This document shows, in pieces, positions 44,319 to 52,340 of a DNA stretch of 64,000 nucleotides (its first letter is position 1; each line of letters opens with the position of its first letter). The stretch spans positions 186,001-250,000 of the forward strand of contig CANGTQ010000002.1 of the NCBI GenBank assembly GCA_947456955.1. Reading direction: 5' to 3'. The position numbers and the translations under genes are program-made. Source of the DNA: Flavobacteriaceae bacterium. GTDB taxonomy: Bacteria; Bacteroidota; Bacteroidia; Flavobacteriales; Flavobacteriaceae. Below the pieces are notes generated by a model, which saw only the letters and a program-made list of their open reading frames with translations, searched no databases and was not told where the DNA came from.

Positions 44319-45221
44319 TTATGGAAGTACATCAGCTTGGTAGTAGTAATGAGAGTTTGTAAAGCTAGATTCAAAAATACCATTAGAAAAATTTTCTTGT
44401 GTTAGTATTTCTATTTTGTTATTTGGGTAAAATAGCATTCCAAATGAATGAGTCTCGGGATCTCCCGTTGCATAATTTTGATATTCTTTGATGTTAATTG
44501 AAGAAATTCCGGTATTAAAAAAATGGGGTTCAAGTATTGATTTTATCCTTAATACTGGTAGTGTAGCAGTTTTTAATGGGTTTATAACTGTTCCATAATT
44601 AAAATTTACTTCAACATCACCATTATTAGTTTCGAAACCTGACATACTTATCAAATTTTCATTTTCATATTGAAAAGAAAATTCAGTTTGGACATCATCA
44701 CCTTCATCAGGGAAATCAAAGAAATTTAAATAATGTGTTGCTATACCATCAGCATTTAAATCACAAGAAAAACTTTCGATTCCTATAGTGTAGTAATAGC
44801 GGTTTTGAGAAACACTATAATTATATTGTTTTCCATTTATGCTTGTAATCTTGTTATTTGAATCGTAGGTAATAAGGTAGTTTTCTGTCGGCGAACCCAA
44901 ACTATATTTTATATCCTGAACAATATTGTTATTTGCATCGTAAACAAATGATTCAATTAATTCGTTGTCAGAATTGGTTATACTGGTTACTAATCCTTCT
45001 GAATTAAAATTCCATCGTTTTTCAAATGTTGTTCCCGGATAAAAGTCAACCCTTTGCAATAAATTTGGGTTGACAGTTGAACTACTGTCGTCACTATTAC
45101 AAGAAAATAATGTGATAGTAAAGATAAAAAGTAAAATAATTTTTTTACCAGAGCGAGTTATTACTTGGTATACATGATTCGAGCCTGAAAGGCATACTGA
45201 TGCAATAATCTTTGATTTCAT
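44319..45221 (-). CDS. hypothetical lipoprotein with YD/RHS-like repeats and an N-terminal insert
   Basis: 300 residues. The lipoprotein signal KKIILLFIFTITLFSC starts at residue 26; before it lies MKSKIIASVCLSGSNHVYQV and further residues, an unusually long n-region. Codons 4-6 (AAG ATT ATT) recur as codons 27-29 (AAA ATT ATT), with 57 bases between the two copies, so the original start region seems to have been split by an in-frame insert. The mature part has weak YD-type motifs (VYDANNNIVQDIKYS, TYDSNNKITSING). Function unknown. Confidence 0.72.
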   Translation of the reverse strand: MKSKIIASVCLSGSNHVYQVITRSGKKIILLFIFTITLFSCNSDDSSSTVNPNLLQRVDFYPGTTFEKRWNFNSEGLVTSITNSDNELIESFVYDANNNIVQDIKYSLGSPTENYLITYDSNNKITSINGKQYNYSVSQNRYYYTIGIESFSCDLNADGIATHYLNFFDFPDEGDDVQTEFSFQYENENLISMSGFETNNGDVEVNFNYGTVINPLKTATLPVLRIKSILEPHFFNTGISSINIKEYQNYATGDPETHSFGMLFYPNNKIEILTQENFSNGIFESSFTNSHYYYQADVLP

Positions 45222-45274
45222 GTTAATCGATTTGGGTGGCGTAAACTTAGAAAAGGAATTGCTAAATAAAAAAT

Positions 45275-46537
45275 TTACAGGTCGTACTGCTTAATTTTTC
45301 GATAAAGTGTTCTTTCAGAGATGCCTAATTCATCTGCCGCTGCTTTTCTTTTGCCTTTATGACGGTCCAAAGATTTCTTTATAAGTTCAATTTCTTTTTG
45401 TTCTAATTTCAATACTTCTTCTTCGTCAATGGTTTCAGCCATTAGGTAATTTGTATCATCATCATCGTCAAATTCCTCTTGTTCTGCATTATTTTGGGAA
45501 GCTATTTCATTCAGTCTTGGTTCGTCAGCAAAATTGGAAACAGTTTCTTCTTTTTGTCCAAAGACTTTCTGAATTAATTTCTTGTTTGTTTCCTGCACTT
45601 TAGAACTTCCGTTTTGAATTAATTCTAATGTCAATTTTTTCAAATCATGTAAATCACTTTTCATGTCGAAAAGCACTTTGTATAAAATATCTCTTTCGGT
45701 AGAAAAATCATTTTCCGATTTTTTTCCACTAATAACCGAAGGTAAAGTACTGCCTTCGGCAGGCAAATAGGATTGTATTGTTGCCAACGAAATATCTCTA
45801 TTGGTTTCCAAAACAGAAAGTTGTTCGGCAAAATTTCTAAGTTGACGAATGTTTCCGCTCCAACGGTATTTTTGTATAAATTGAATAGCTTCCTCACTCA
45901 GTTTAACGTGTGGCATTTTGTATTTATGGGCAAAATCGGAAGCGAATTTCCGAAACAATAAATGGATATCCTCTTTTCTGTCTCGCAATGGTGGCAAAGG
46001 AATATCAACGGTACTCAAACGATAGTATAAATCTTCACGGAATTTACCTTTCTCGATAGCATCAAATAAATTTACATTGGTCGCCGCTACTATACGAACA
46101 TTGGTTTTTTGTACTTGTGAAGAACCTACTTTCATAAATTCGCCGTTTTCCAAAACACGAAGCAAACGCACTTGTGTAGACAAAGGCAATTCGCCTACTT
46201 CATCCAGGAAAATCGTTCCTCCATCGGCCACTTCAAAATAGCCCTGACGCTCCGCATTGGCACCTGTAAAAGAGCCTTTTTCATGTCCAAATAGTTCGCT
46301 GTCAATCGTTCCTTCTGGAATTGCACCACAGTTTACTGCAATGTATTTTCCGTGTTTTCTATGCGAAAGCGAATGAATAATTCTGGGAATACTTTCTTTA
46401 CCAACACCACTTTCACCCACCACCAATACCGAAATATCAGTTGGAGCAACTTGTATTGCTTTTTCTATAGCACGATTCAGTTTTGGGTCATTTCCAATAA
46501 TCTCAAATCGTTGTTTTATATTTTGAACTGTTTCCAT
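45275..46537 (-). CDS. sigma-54-dependent transcriptional activator without receiver domain
   Basis: 420 residues. An AAA+ domain begins near residue 12: Walker A G-E-S-G-V-G-K-E at 41-48, the sigma-54-contacting loop at 88-93 as G-S-F-T-G-A (GAFTGA in most relatives), Walker B GGTIFLDEVGEL at 106-117, and RQLRNF. A Fis-type helix-turn-helix ends the protein (KRKAAADELGISERTLYRKIKQYDL). There is no N-terminal sensor or receiver domain, so activity is probably set by other proteins or by level. It lies downstream of miaB. I chose the ATG giving METVQNIKQRF; ten upstream codons would come from a repeat. Confidence 0.9.
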   Translation of the reverse strand: METVQNIKQRFEIIGNDPKLNRAIEKAIQVAPTDISVLVVGESGVGKESIPRIIHSLSHRKHGKYIAVNCGAIPEGTIDSELFGHEKGSFTGANAERQGYFEVADGGTIFLDEVGELPLSTQVRLLRVLENGEFMKVGSSQVQKTNVRIVAATNVNLFDAIEKGKFREDLYYRLSTVDIPLPPLRDRKEDIHLLFRKFASDFAHKYKMPHVKLSEEAIQFIQKYRWSGNIRQLRNFAEQLSVLETNRDISLATIQSYLPAEGSTLPSVISGKKSENDFSTERDILYKVLFDMKSDLHDLKKLTLELIQNGSSKVQETNKKLIQKVFGQKEETVSNFADEPRLNEIASQNNAEQEEFDDDDDTNYLMAETIDEEEVLKLEQKEIELIKKSLDRHKGKRKAAADELGISERTLYRKIKQYDL

Positions 46538-46546
46538 TTTAATCAG

Positions 46547-46620
46547 TTGATAATTGATAATTAACAATGAACAATTAATTTCTGCTTTTTAAAATTATCA
46601 ATTATCCATTATCAATTATT
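46547..46620. repeat. ATAATTGATAATT inverted repeat between miaB and activator gene
   Basis: Perfect 13-bp arms ATAATTGATAATT (46550-46562) and its complement (46593-46605), embedded in further drifting copies of GATAATT/AATTATC. It fills the spacer between the two genes and has no T-tail. Confidence 0.7.
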
Positions 46621-46627
46621 CTTTGTT

Positions 46628-48076
46628 TTAATTCATTTCACTATAGCCAATAGCTTCTCCAATTAATGTTCCACTAGTACAATTCGTTATTTTTACATTT
46701 ACAAAATCGCCAATTTTATAGTGTTCTCTTGGGAAAACAACCATAAAGCTTTGTGAATTTCTCCCTGATAAATCTTTGTCCGATTTTTTAGAAACTTTTT
46801 CAACCAAAACTTCAACGGTTTTACCTACAAACTCTTTAGTTCTGATTCCACTGTGTATACGTTGTAAGTCTACTATTTCTTGTAGTCTGCGCAACTTAGT
46901 TTCTTCAGCTACATCATCTTCCATTTTTCTTCCTGCTAACGTTCCAGGTCGTTCTGAATAGGAATACATATAACCAAAACCATATTTCACAGCTTCCATC
47001 AGACTTAATGTATCCTGATGATCTGCTTCTGTTTCGGTTGGAAAACCGGCAATCATATCTTGTGTAACACTAACATCTGGTATGATTTGATGAATATTGT
47101 CAATCAATTGTAAATATTCTGCTCTAGTGTGCAAACGATTCATTTCCTTTAAAATTCTATCACTTCCGCTTTGAACAGGTAAATGGATGTGTTTACAAAC
47201 ATTAGGATATTTGGCAATCACATGCAATACTTCTACATGCATATCTTGCGGGTTAGATGTTGAGAAACGAATACGCATTTTTGGGAATTGCATCGCAACC
47301 ATTTCTAATAATTGGTCAAAACCAACGGAAGTCGCTTTTTGCATTTCGGTGGCTTTATCAAAATCTTTTTTCAAACCGCCGCCATACCAAAGATAACTAT
47401 CTACATTTTGACCAAGAAGCGTAACTTCTTTATAACCATTGTCCCATAAATCTTTGATTTCAGTCAATATACTTTGTGGTTCTCGGCTACGTTCGCGACC
47501 ACGAGTAAAAGGCACCACACAAAACGTACACATATTATCGCAACCTCTCGTTATCGAAACTAGGGCAGTTACACCATTGCTCATCAAACGAACTGGTGAA
47601 ACATCTCCGTATGTTTCCTCTTTAGATAAAATCACATTGATTGCATCTCTGCCGTCTTCGACTTCCTTCAGTAAGTTGGGTAAATCCTTGTAAGCATCTG
47701 GACCAACAACCATGTCGACAATCTTTTCTTCGTCAAGAAATTTCTCTTTCAAACGTTCTGCCATACAACCCAAAACACCTACTTTCATTCCCGGATTTAC
47801 CTCACGTTTCACAGCATTGTATTTTTCTAGACGCTTTCTAACCGTTTGTTCCGCTTTATCTCTGATAGAACAAGTGTTTACCAAAACCAAATCGGCTTCT
47901 TCTAATATAGTAGTGGTATTATAACCTTCGTTGGTCAAAATGGAAGCCACAACTTCACTATCCGAAAAGTTCATCGCGCAACCATAGCTTTCTATAAATA
48001 GTTTCTTTGTGTTTTCTTTTTTGTATTCCAAAACAAGACTAGTGCCTTGTTTTTTTTCGTCAATTTCCTTTTCCAT
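46628..48076 (-). CDS. miaB: tRNA-2-methylthio-N6-isopentenyladenosine synthase MiaB
   Basis: A radical-SAM methylthiotransferase that modifies A37 of tRNAs reading UNN codons. The 482-residue protein has the N-terminal cluster-binding domain (YGCAMNFSDSE, NTCSIRDKAE, GCMAER), the radical-SAM motif C-D-N-M-C-T-F-C in TRGCDNMCTFCVVPFTRGRERSR, and a C-terminal TRAM domain (VGKTVEVLVE...FVNVKI). Seven motif cysteines are in place. A CTGAA-family hairpin ends two bases before the ATG. Confidence 0.96.
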   Translation of the reverse strand: MEKEIDEKKQGTSLVLEYKKENTKKLFIESYGCAMNFSDSEVVASILTNEGYNTTTILEEADLVLVNTCSIRDKAEQTVRKRLEKYNAVKREVNPGMKVGVLGCMAERLKEKFLDEEKIVDMVVGPDAYKDLPNLLKEVEDGRDAINVILSKEETYGDVSPVRLMSNGVTALVSITRGCDNMCTFCVVPFTRGRERSREPQSILTEIKDLWDNGYKEVTLLGQNVDSYLWYGGGLKKDFDKATEMQKATSVGFDQLLEMVAMQFPKMRIRFSTSNPQDMHVEVLHVIAKYPNVCKHIHLPVQSGSDRILKEMNRLHTRAEYLQLIDNIHQIIPDVSVTQDMIAGFPTETEADHQDTLSLMEAVKYGFGYMYSYSERPGTLAGRKMEDDVAEETKLRRLQEIVDLQRIHSGIRTKEFVGKTVEVLVEKVSKKSDKDLSGRNSQSFMVVFPREHYKIGDFVNVKITNCTSGTLIGEAIGYSEMN

Positions 48077-48078
48077 TT

Positions 48079-48100
48079 ATGCTGAATTTATTTCAGTATC
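48079..48100 (-). repeat. CTGAA-family hairpin abutting the miaB start codon
   Basis: On the miaB strand: ATACTGAA, loop ATAAA, TTCAGCAT (7 of 8 paired), then AA and ATG. It is nearly identical in sequence and placement to the copies before rpe and the TonB receptor. Confidence 0.85.
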
Positions 48101-48128
48101 TTATTAATGTTTTCGCTTATCCGAACAA

Positions 48129-48160
48129 CAAAGATAATACTAAATTGTAAAATATGACAA
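48129..48160 (-). promoter_or_regulatory. miaB promoter
   Basis: Reverse strand: TTG at 48160-48158, a 21-base spacer, TATCTTTG at 48136-48129 (exact TAnnTTTG). The leader of about 45 bases carries the CTGAA hairpin. Confidence 0.72.
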
Positions 48161-48291
48161 GATGGCAGTTGAGTTTATGCAAAAGATTTGTTAATAGAAA
48201 ACGGACACTATGTTAAGATATAATTTAAAAAAATTATTTTTACATTAATCGTTAAAAAGTAACAGTAAAACGGAAATTTAAAAAAAACGTT

Positions 48292-48299
48292 TACTTTTG
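48292..48299 (+). promoter_or_regulatory. -7 element of the topA promoter
   Basis: TACTTTTG matches TAnnTTTG exactly and lies 20 bases before the first (remnant) topA start at 48320, but 143 bases before the start of the full gene. No TTG lies at the expected -33 position. Confidence 0.6.
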
Positions 48300-48319
48300 C
48301 CGACACAAACAATCGGACT

Positions 48320-48364
48320 ATGGCAAAGAATTTAGTTATCGTTGAGTCACCTGCTAAGATTTGA
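48320..48364 (+). pseudogene. truncated duplicate of the topA 5' end (14-codon ORF)
   Basis: ATG GCA AAG onward encodes MAKNLVIVESPAKI and then TGA. The first 13 residues are identical to those of the full topA gene starting at 48443. The two copies differ at five synonymous positions (for example AAG/AAA, ATC/ATA, CCT/CCA, GCT/GCG). It lies at normal distance from the -7 box, so it is probably the original start. It may be translated as a leader peptide. Between it and topA is a palindrome of 8-bp arms at 48377-48393. Confidence 0.88.
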
Positions 48365-48376
48365 TATTAAGAGGAG

Positions 48377-48393
48377 GACTGCCAGTGGCAGTC
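48377..48393. repeat. GACTGCCA palindrome between topA remnant and topA
   Basis: GACTGCCA-G-TGGCAGTC, perfect 8-bp arms. Its CTGCC/GGCAG core is shared with one of the 20-nt inserts in the tRNA-Arg remnant (17662-17681); the other (17632-17651) has the related CTGTC/GACAG. Confidence 0.85.
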
Positions 48394-48442
48394 AGGTAAA
48401 CAATCTTTAGTTCTTATTAAATAGTAGGTAAATATTAGTATT

Positions 48443-50929
48443 ATGGCAAAAAATTTAGTTATAGTTGAGTCACCAGCGAAAGCCAAGACCATCGAAAAAT
48501 TTCTAGGGAGTGATTTCCAAGTAGAGTCAAGCTTCGGGCACATTGCCGACTTGCCTTCCAAAGAAATAGGTGTAGATGTAGCAAATGGTTTCAAACCAAA
48601 ATATGAGGTTTCCAGTGATAAAAAAGCTTTAGTTTCCAGATTAAAAACCCTAGCCAAAAACGCCGAAATGGTTTGGTTAGCTTCCGATGAAGACCGAGAG
48701 GGAGAAGCTATTTCCTGGCACTTAGCGGAAGAATTAAAATTAGACAAAGCCAAAACCAAACGTATTGTTTTCCATGAAATTACTAAAAACGCCATTCTAA
48801 AGGCCATCGATAATCCAAGAGAAATAGATTATAATTTAGTTAATGCCCAACAAGCACGTAGAGTTTTAGACAGACTGGTAGGTTATGAACTTTCTCCGGT
48901 TTTATGGAAAAAAGTTAAAGGTGGATTATCCGCTGGTCGTGTACAATCCGTTTCAGTAAGATTAATTGTTGAAAGAGAAAGAGAAATACAAGACTTCAAA
49001 CCAGTAGCGTCTTATTCAGTAACTGCAGAATTCACAAACGAAGCCGGAAAATTGGTGAAAGCCAAATTGCCAAAAAACTTCGCAACCAAAAAAGAAGCCG
49101 AAGATTTTTTAAATAAAAATATTGGTTCTACATATAAAGTAGCCGATTTAGAAACAAAACCAACAAAGAAATCACCTGCTGCTCCTTTTACAACATCAAC
49201 ATTGCAACAGGAAGCTGCGCGTAAATTGTATTTGCCTGTTGGAATAACGATGCAAATTGCACAACGTTTATACGAAGCCGGTTTGATTACCTATATGAGA
49301 ACGGATAGTTTGAACTTGTCACAAGAAGCAATGGCAGCGGCTGAAGCTGAAATCACTAAATCATACGGGCGTGAGTTCTCAAAACCAAGAACATTCAATA
49401 CAAAAAGCAAAGGTGCACAAGAAGCACACGAAGCTATTCGTCCAACCGATATGTCGAAACACAGTGTTAATGTTGAAAGAGACCAAGCCCGTTTATACGA
49501 TTTGATTTGGAAAAGAACATTAGCATCACAAATGAGCGATGCTGAGTTGGAAAGGACCAACGTCAAAATTGAAGCAAACAATCACTCAGAAGTTTTTCAG
49601 GCATCAGGAGAAGTTATCAAGTTTGAAGGTTTCTTAAAAGTATATCTTGAAGGTAATGATGATGATGATGATGAACAAGAAGGAATGTTGCCTACATTGA
49701 AAGTCAATGAAAGATTGTTAAACAATAATATCACTGCAACTGAAAGATACACAAGAGCTGCATCAAGATATACGGAAGCATCTTTGGTAAAGAAATTAGA
49801 AGAGCTTGGTATTGGTCGCCCATCAACATACGCTCCAACTATTTCTACTATCATTGCTAGAACGTATGTAGAAAAAGGAAACTTAGAAGGTGTAGAAAGA
49901 AAATATACACAGCTTACGCTAAAGGCAAATAAAGTTGATGAAAAGATTTTAAAAGAAAATACAGGTTCTGATAAGGGAAAATTAGTACCAACAGACATTG
50001 GAACGATTGTGAATGACTTTTTAGTAAAGAATTTTGCGACCATTTTAGATTACAACTTTACCGCTAAAGTAGAGCAAGACTTTGATGAAATAGCAGAAGG
50101 AAATATTAACTGGGCTAAAATGATGCAAGAGTTCTATGATAAGTTTCATCCAAATGTTCTTGAAGTAGGAGAAAATGCAGAGCGTGAAAGCGGCGAAAGA
50201 ATATTAGGTAAAGATCCAAAAACCGGAAAACAAGTTTTGGTGCGTTTAGGGAAATTTGGTCCTGTTGCTCAAATTGGAGAAGCAGATGATGAAGAAAAAC
50301 AATTCGCAAGTTTGCGCCAGGAACAAAATATTGGCAGCATAACATTAGAAGAAGCTTTGAATTTATTTTTGTTGCCAAAAAACTTAGGTATATATAAAGG
50401 AGAAGAAATTGAAGTGAGCAATGGTCGTTTCGGTCCTTATGTTCGTTACGGAAAACAATTTATTTCGTTACCAAAAGGCGAAGATCCATTAGATGTTACT
50501 ATGGAACGTGCACAGGAATTAATTAATGAGAAAGCACAAGCAGATGCACCAATCGCAACTTACAAGAATGAACCCGTTCAAAAAGGAGTAGGTCGTTTTG
50601 GTCCATTTTTAAAATGGAACGGGATTTTTATCAATGTGAGTAAAAAATACAACTTCGATAATTTATCGCAAGCTGATGTAGAAGAATTGATAGAAGAGAA
50701 ATTACAAAAGAATATCGATAAAGTAATCCATAATTGGAAGGAAGAAGGTATTTTGGTTGAAAAAGCACGTTGGGGAAAATCAATAATTACCAAAGGCAAA
50801 ATCAAGATTGAATTAAATAAAGATGTTGATGCAACTAAATTAACTTTGGAACAAGTAAAAGACTTAATTGAGAAGAAAACACCCGTAAAGAAAACGGCAA
50901 CCAAAAAAGCACCTGCTAAAAAGAAATAA
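48443..50929 (+). CDS. topA: DNA topoisomerase I
   Basis: A type IA topoisomerase relaxing negative supercoils. The 828-residue protein starts with the TOPRIM domain (MAKNLVIVESPAKAKTIEKFL with Glu9; WLASDEDREGEAISWHL). The catalytic tyrosine is Tyr284 in G-L-I-T-Y-M-R-T-D-S. Instead of zinc fingers the C-terminus has TopoI C-terminal repeats (KQVLVRLGKFGPVAQIG, NGRFGPYVRYG, GVGRFGPFLKWNG) and a Lys-rich tail ending APAKKK. This is the usual Bacteroidota form. Its own start is 123 bases downstream of a diverged copy of its first codons. Confidence 0.96.
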   Translation: MAKNLVIVESPAKAKTIEKFLGSDFQVESSFGHIADLPSKEIGVDVANGFKPKYEVSSDKKALVSRLKTLAKNAEMVWLASDEDREGEAISWHLAEELKLDKAKTKRIVFHEITKNAILKAIDNPREIDYNLVNAQQARRVLDRLVGYELSPVLWKKVKGGLSAGRVQSVSVRLIVEREREIQDFKPVASYSVTAEFTNEAGKLVKAKLPKNFATKKEAEDFLNKNIGSTYKVADLETKPTKKSPAAPFTTSTLQQEAARKLYLPVGITMQIAQRLYEAGLITYMRTDSLNLSQEAMAAAEAEITKSYGREFSKPRTFNTKSKGAQEAHEAIRPTDMSKHSVNVERDQARLYDLIWKRTLASQMSDAELERTNVKIEANNHSEVFQASGEVIKFEGFLKVYLEGNDDDDDEQEGMLPTLKVNERLLNNNITATERYTRAASRYTEASLVKKLEELGIGRPSTYAPTISTIIARTYVEKGNLEGVERKYTQLTLKANKVDEKILKENTGSDKGKLVPTDIGTIVNDFLVKNFATILDYNFTAKVEQDFDEIAEGNINWAKMMQEFYDKFHPNVLEVGENAERESGERILGKDPKTGKQVLVRLGKFGPVAQIGEADDEEKQFASLRQEQNIGSITLEEALNLFLLPKNLGIYKGEEIEVSNGRFGPYVRYGKQFISLPKGEDPLDVTMERAQELINEKAQADAPIATYKNEPVQKGVGRFGPFLKWNGIFINVSKKYNFDNLSQADVEELIEEKLQKNIDKVIHNWKEEGILVEKARWGKSIITKGKIKIELNKDVDATKLTLEQVKDLIEKKTPVKKTATKKAPAKKK

Positions 50930-50932
50930 GCT

Positions 50933-52087
50933 ATGGAATTTGATTTTCTATCACCAGTTGATAATGAAATTATTCAATACATAAATGGATTGTCAACTCA
51001 ACATTTGGGGAGTAAAGTCGTTTTTCACACAGACAAAGAGTTTCCGGACATCGACAAAGTAAAAATTGCCATTATTGGTGTTTTAGAAAATCGCGGAGCT
51101 GTAAATTATGTTGATGAGGAAGTAAACCTGGACGCAGTCCGAAAAGAATTATATAGTTTGTTTCCGGGAAACTGGCATAGCTCTATCGCTGATTTGGGCG
51201 ATATTATTCCGGGAAATTCTTTAGAAGACACCTTTTTTGCGTTACAAAAAGTGGCAGCTAAATTAATCCGAAAAGGAGTTATTCCAGTTATTATAGGTGG
51301 CTCGCAGGATTTGACATATCCATTATATAGAGCATACGATAAACAAGAACAAATGGTTAATTTGGTTTCTATAGATAGTAGGTTTGATTTCGGCAAACAA
51401 GAAGATGGAATTAAGGCGAATTCTTATTTATCTAAAATAATTTTGGACGAGCCTAATAATCTATTTAATTACACTAATATTGGATATCAAACATATTACA
51501 ACTCTCAAGAGGAAATAGATTTAATTGAAAAATTATTTTTTGATGCCTACAGATTAGGTGAAATTTCTAATAATATTGAGTTATCGGAACCAACTTTACG
51601 CGATGCAGACATAGTCAGCTTAGATTTAAATTCTGTAAAGTCTTCATATTCAGGAAATTTCGTTACTTTTACGCCTAATGGTTTTGATGGGAAAGAAATT
51701 TGCAGTTTATCAAGATATGCTGGTATCAGTGACAAAGTGAGTTCTTTCGGAATTTTTAATTTCAATAATAAAAAAGAAGAATCAGTTTTAATTGCTCAAA
51801 TAATTTGGTATTTTATTGAAGGAGTTAATTATCGTTCAAATGAATACCCGTTTGGTACAAAAGAAAATTATTTAAAATATATAGTGCCTTTAGAAAGTGA
51901 AGAATTAGTTTTCTATAAGAGTAATAAAACAGGAAGATGGTGGATAGAAATTAATTTTTTTGCTGGGCAACACAATAAACTGAAAAAAAATACGTTATTA
52001 TCTTGTTCTCATGATGAATATTTGGCTGCATGCAATAATGAAATTCCGGAAAGATGGTGGAAAGCCCAACGAAAAAATTCTATTTAA
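50933..52087 (+). CDS. arginase/formimidoylglutamase-fold protein, probably not an active ureohydrolase
   Basis: 384 residues with the ureohydrolase outline: IIPGNSLEDTFFALQKVAAKLIRKGVIPVIIGGSQDLTYPLY, VNLVSIDSRFDFG, ADIVSLDLNSVKSS, and a C-terminal SRYAG region. Metal-binding positions are altered: the His of GG(D)H is Gln125, the His of D-A-H-x-D is Arg150, and the second Asp of D-x-D is Asn233. Such a protein cannot hold the usual two-manganese site. It begins three bases after topA and precedes gldK, an arrangement that suggests a retained non-catalytic role, perhaps linked to secretion or motility. Confidence 0.82.
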   Translation: MEFDFLSPVDNEIIQYINGLSTQHLGSKVVFHTDKEFPDIDKVKIAIIGVLENRGAVNYVDEEVNLDAVRKELYSLFPGNWHSSIADLGDIIPGNSLEDTFFALQKVAAKLIRKGVIPVIIGGSQDLTYPLYRAYDKQEQMVNLVSIDSRFDFGKQEDGIKANSYLSKIILDEPNNLFNYTNIGYQTYYNSQEEIDLIEKLFFDAYRLGEISNNIELSEPTLRDADIVSLDLNSVKSSYSGNFVTFTPNGFDGKEICSLSRYAGISDKVSSFGIFNFNNKKEESVLIAQIIWYFIEGVNYRSNEYPFGTKENYLKYIVPLESEELVFYKSNKTGRWWIEINFFAGQHNKLKKNTLLSCSHDEYLAACNNEIPERWWKAQRKNSI

Positions 52088-52141
52088 AATGAATAAAAAT
52101 ATAAATAGTATATTAATTAACTTACAAATAGAATATAAAAC

Positions 52142-52181
52142 AGCATTTTAACGTTAAAAACAAGCATTTTATCGATAAAAT
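52142..52181. promoter_or_regulatory. two phased palindromes upstream of gldK
   Basis: AGCATTTTAACGTTAAAA and AGCATTTTATCGATAAAA start at 52142 and 52163, exactly 21 bp apart. Each core is a perfect palindrome (TTTTAACGTTAAAA at 52146-52159; ATTTTATCGATAAAAT at 52166-52181). They lie about 90 bases before the gldK -33 element. They could be an operator for a dimeric regulator. The second is followed by T-rich sequence, so a terminator for the upstream gene is an alternative. Confidence 0.55.
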
Positions 52182-52268
52182 ATTTTTTTTATAATAATAT
52201 TAATTCTATTTTTGAAATCTGAATTAATACAATGAAAGATTAAACTAAGTAAATTTAATATTAATTAA

Positions 52269-52299
52269 TTGTTTTTTTGAAAAATAATAAATAGGTTTA
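52269..52299 (+). promoter_or_regulatory. gldK promoter
   Basis: TTG at 52269-52271, 20-base spacer, TAGGTTTA at 52292-52299 (TAnnTTTG with A for the final G). The leader is about 35 bases. The same -7 variant form (TAGTTTTA, also followed by C) occurs before the LRR gene at 63808. Confidence 0.65.
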
Positions 52300-52340
52300 C
52301 GCCCTTAAAAATTATTCAAAATTAACCCCAAAATAAACAT

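Noticed and set aside
45741..45772. CTGCC-TTC-GGCAG palindrome inside the sigma-54 activator gene as a fourth copy of the scar palindrome
   Set aside because: It is in frame within coding sequence (LPAEG) and can arise from codon choice; no duplicated flanks were seen.
48367..48807. 146-codon reverse ORF over the topA start
   Set aside because: Antisense to the conserved TOPRIM coding region and the palindrome; low plausibility.
49597..50043. 148-codon reverse ORF within topA
   Set aside because: Antisense shadow of a well-supported core gene.
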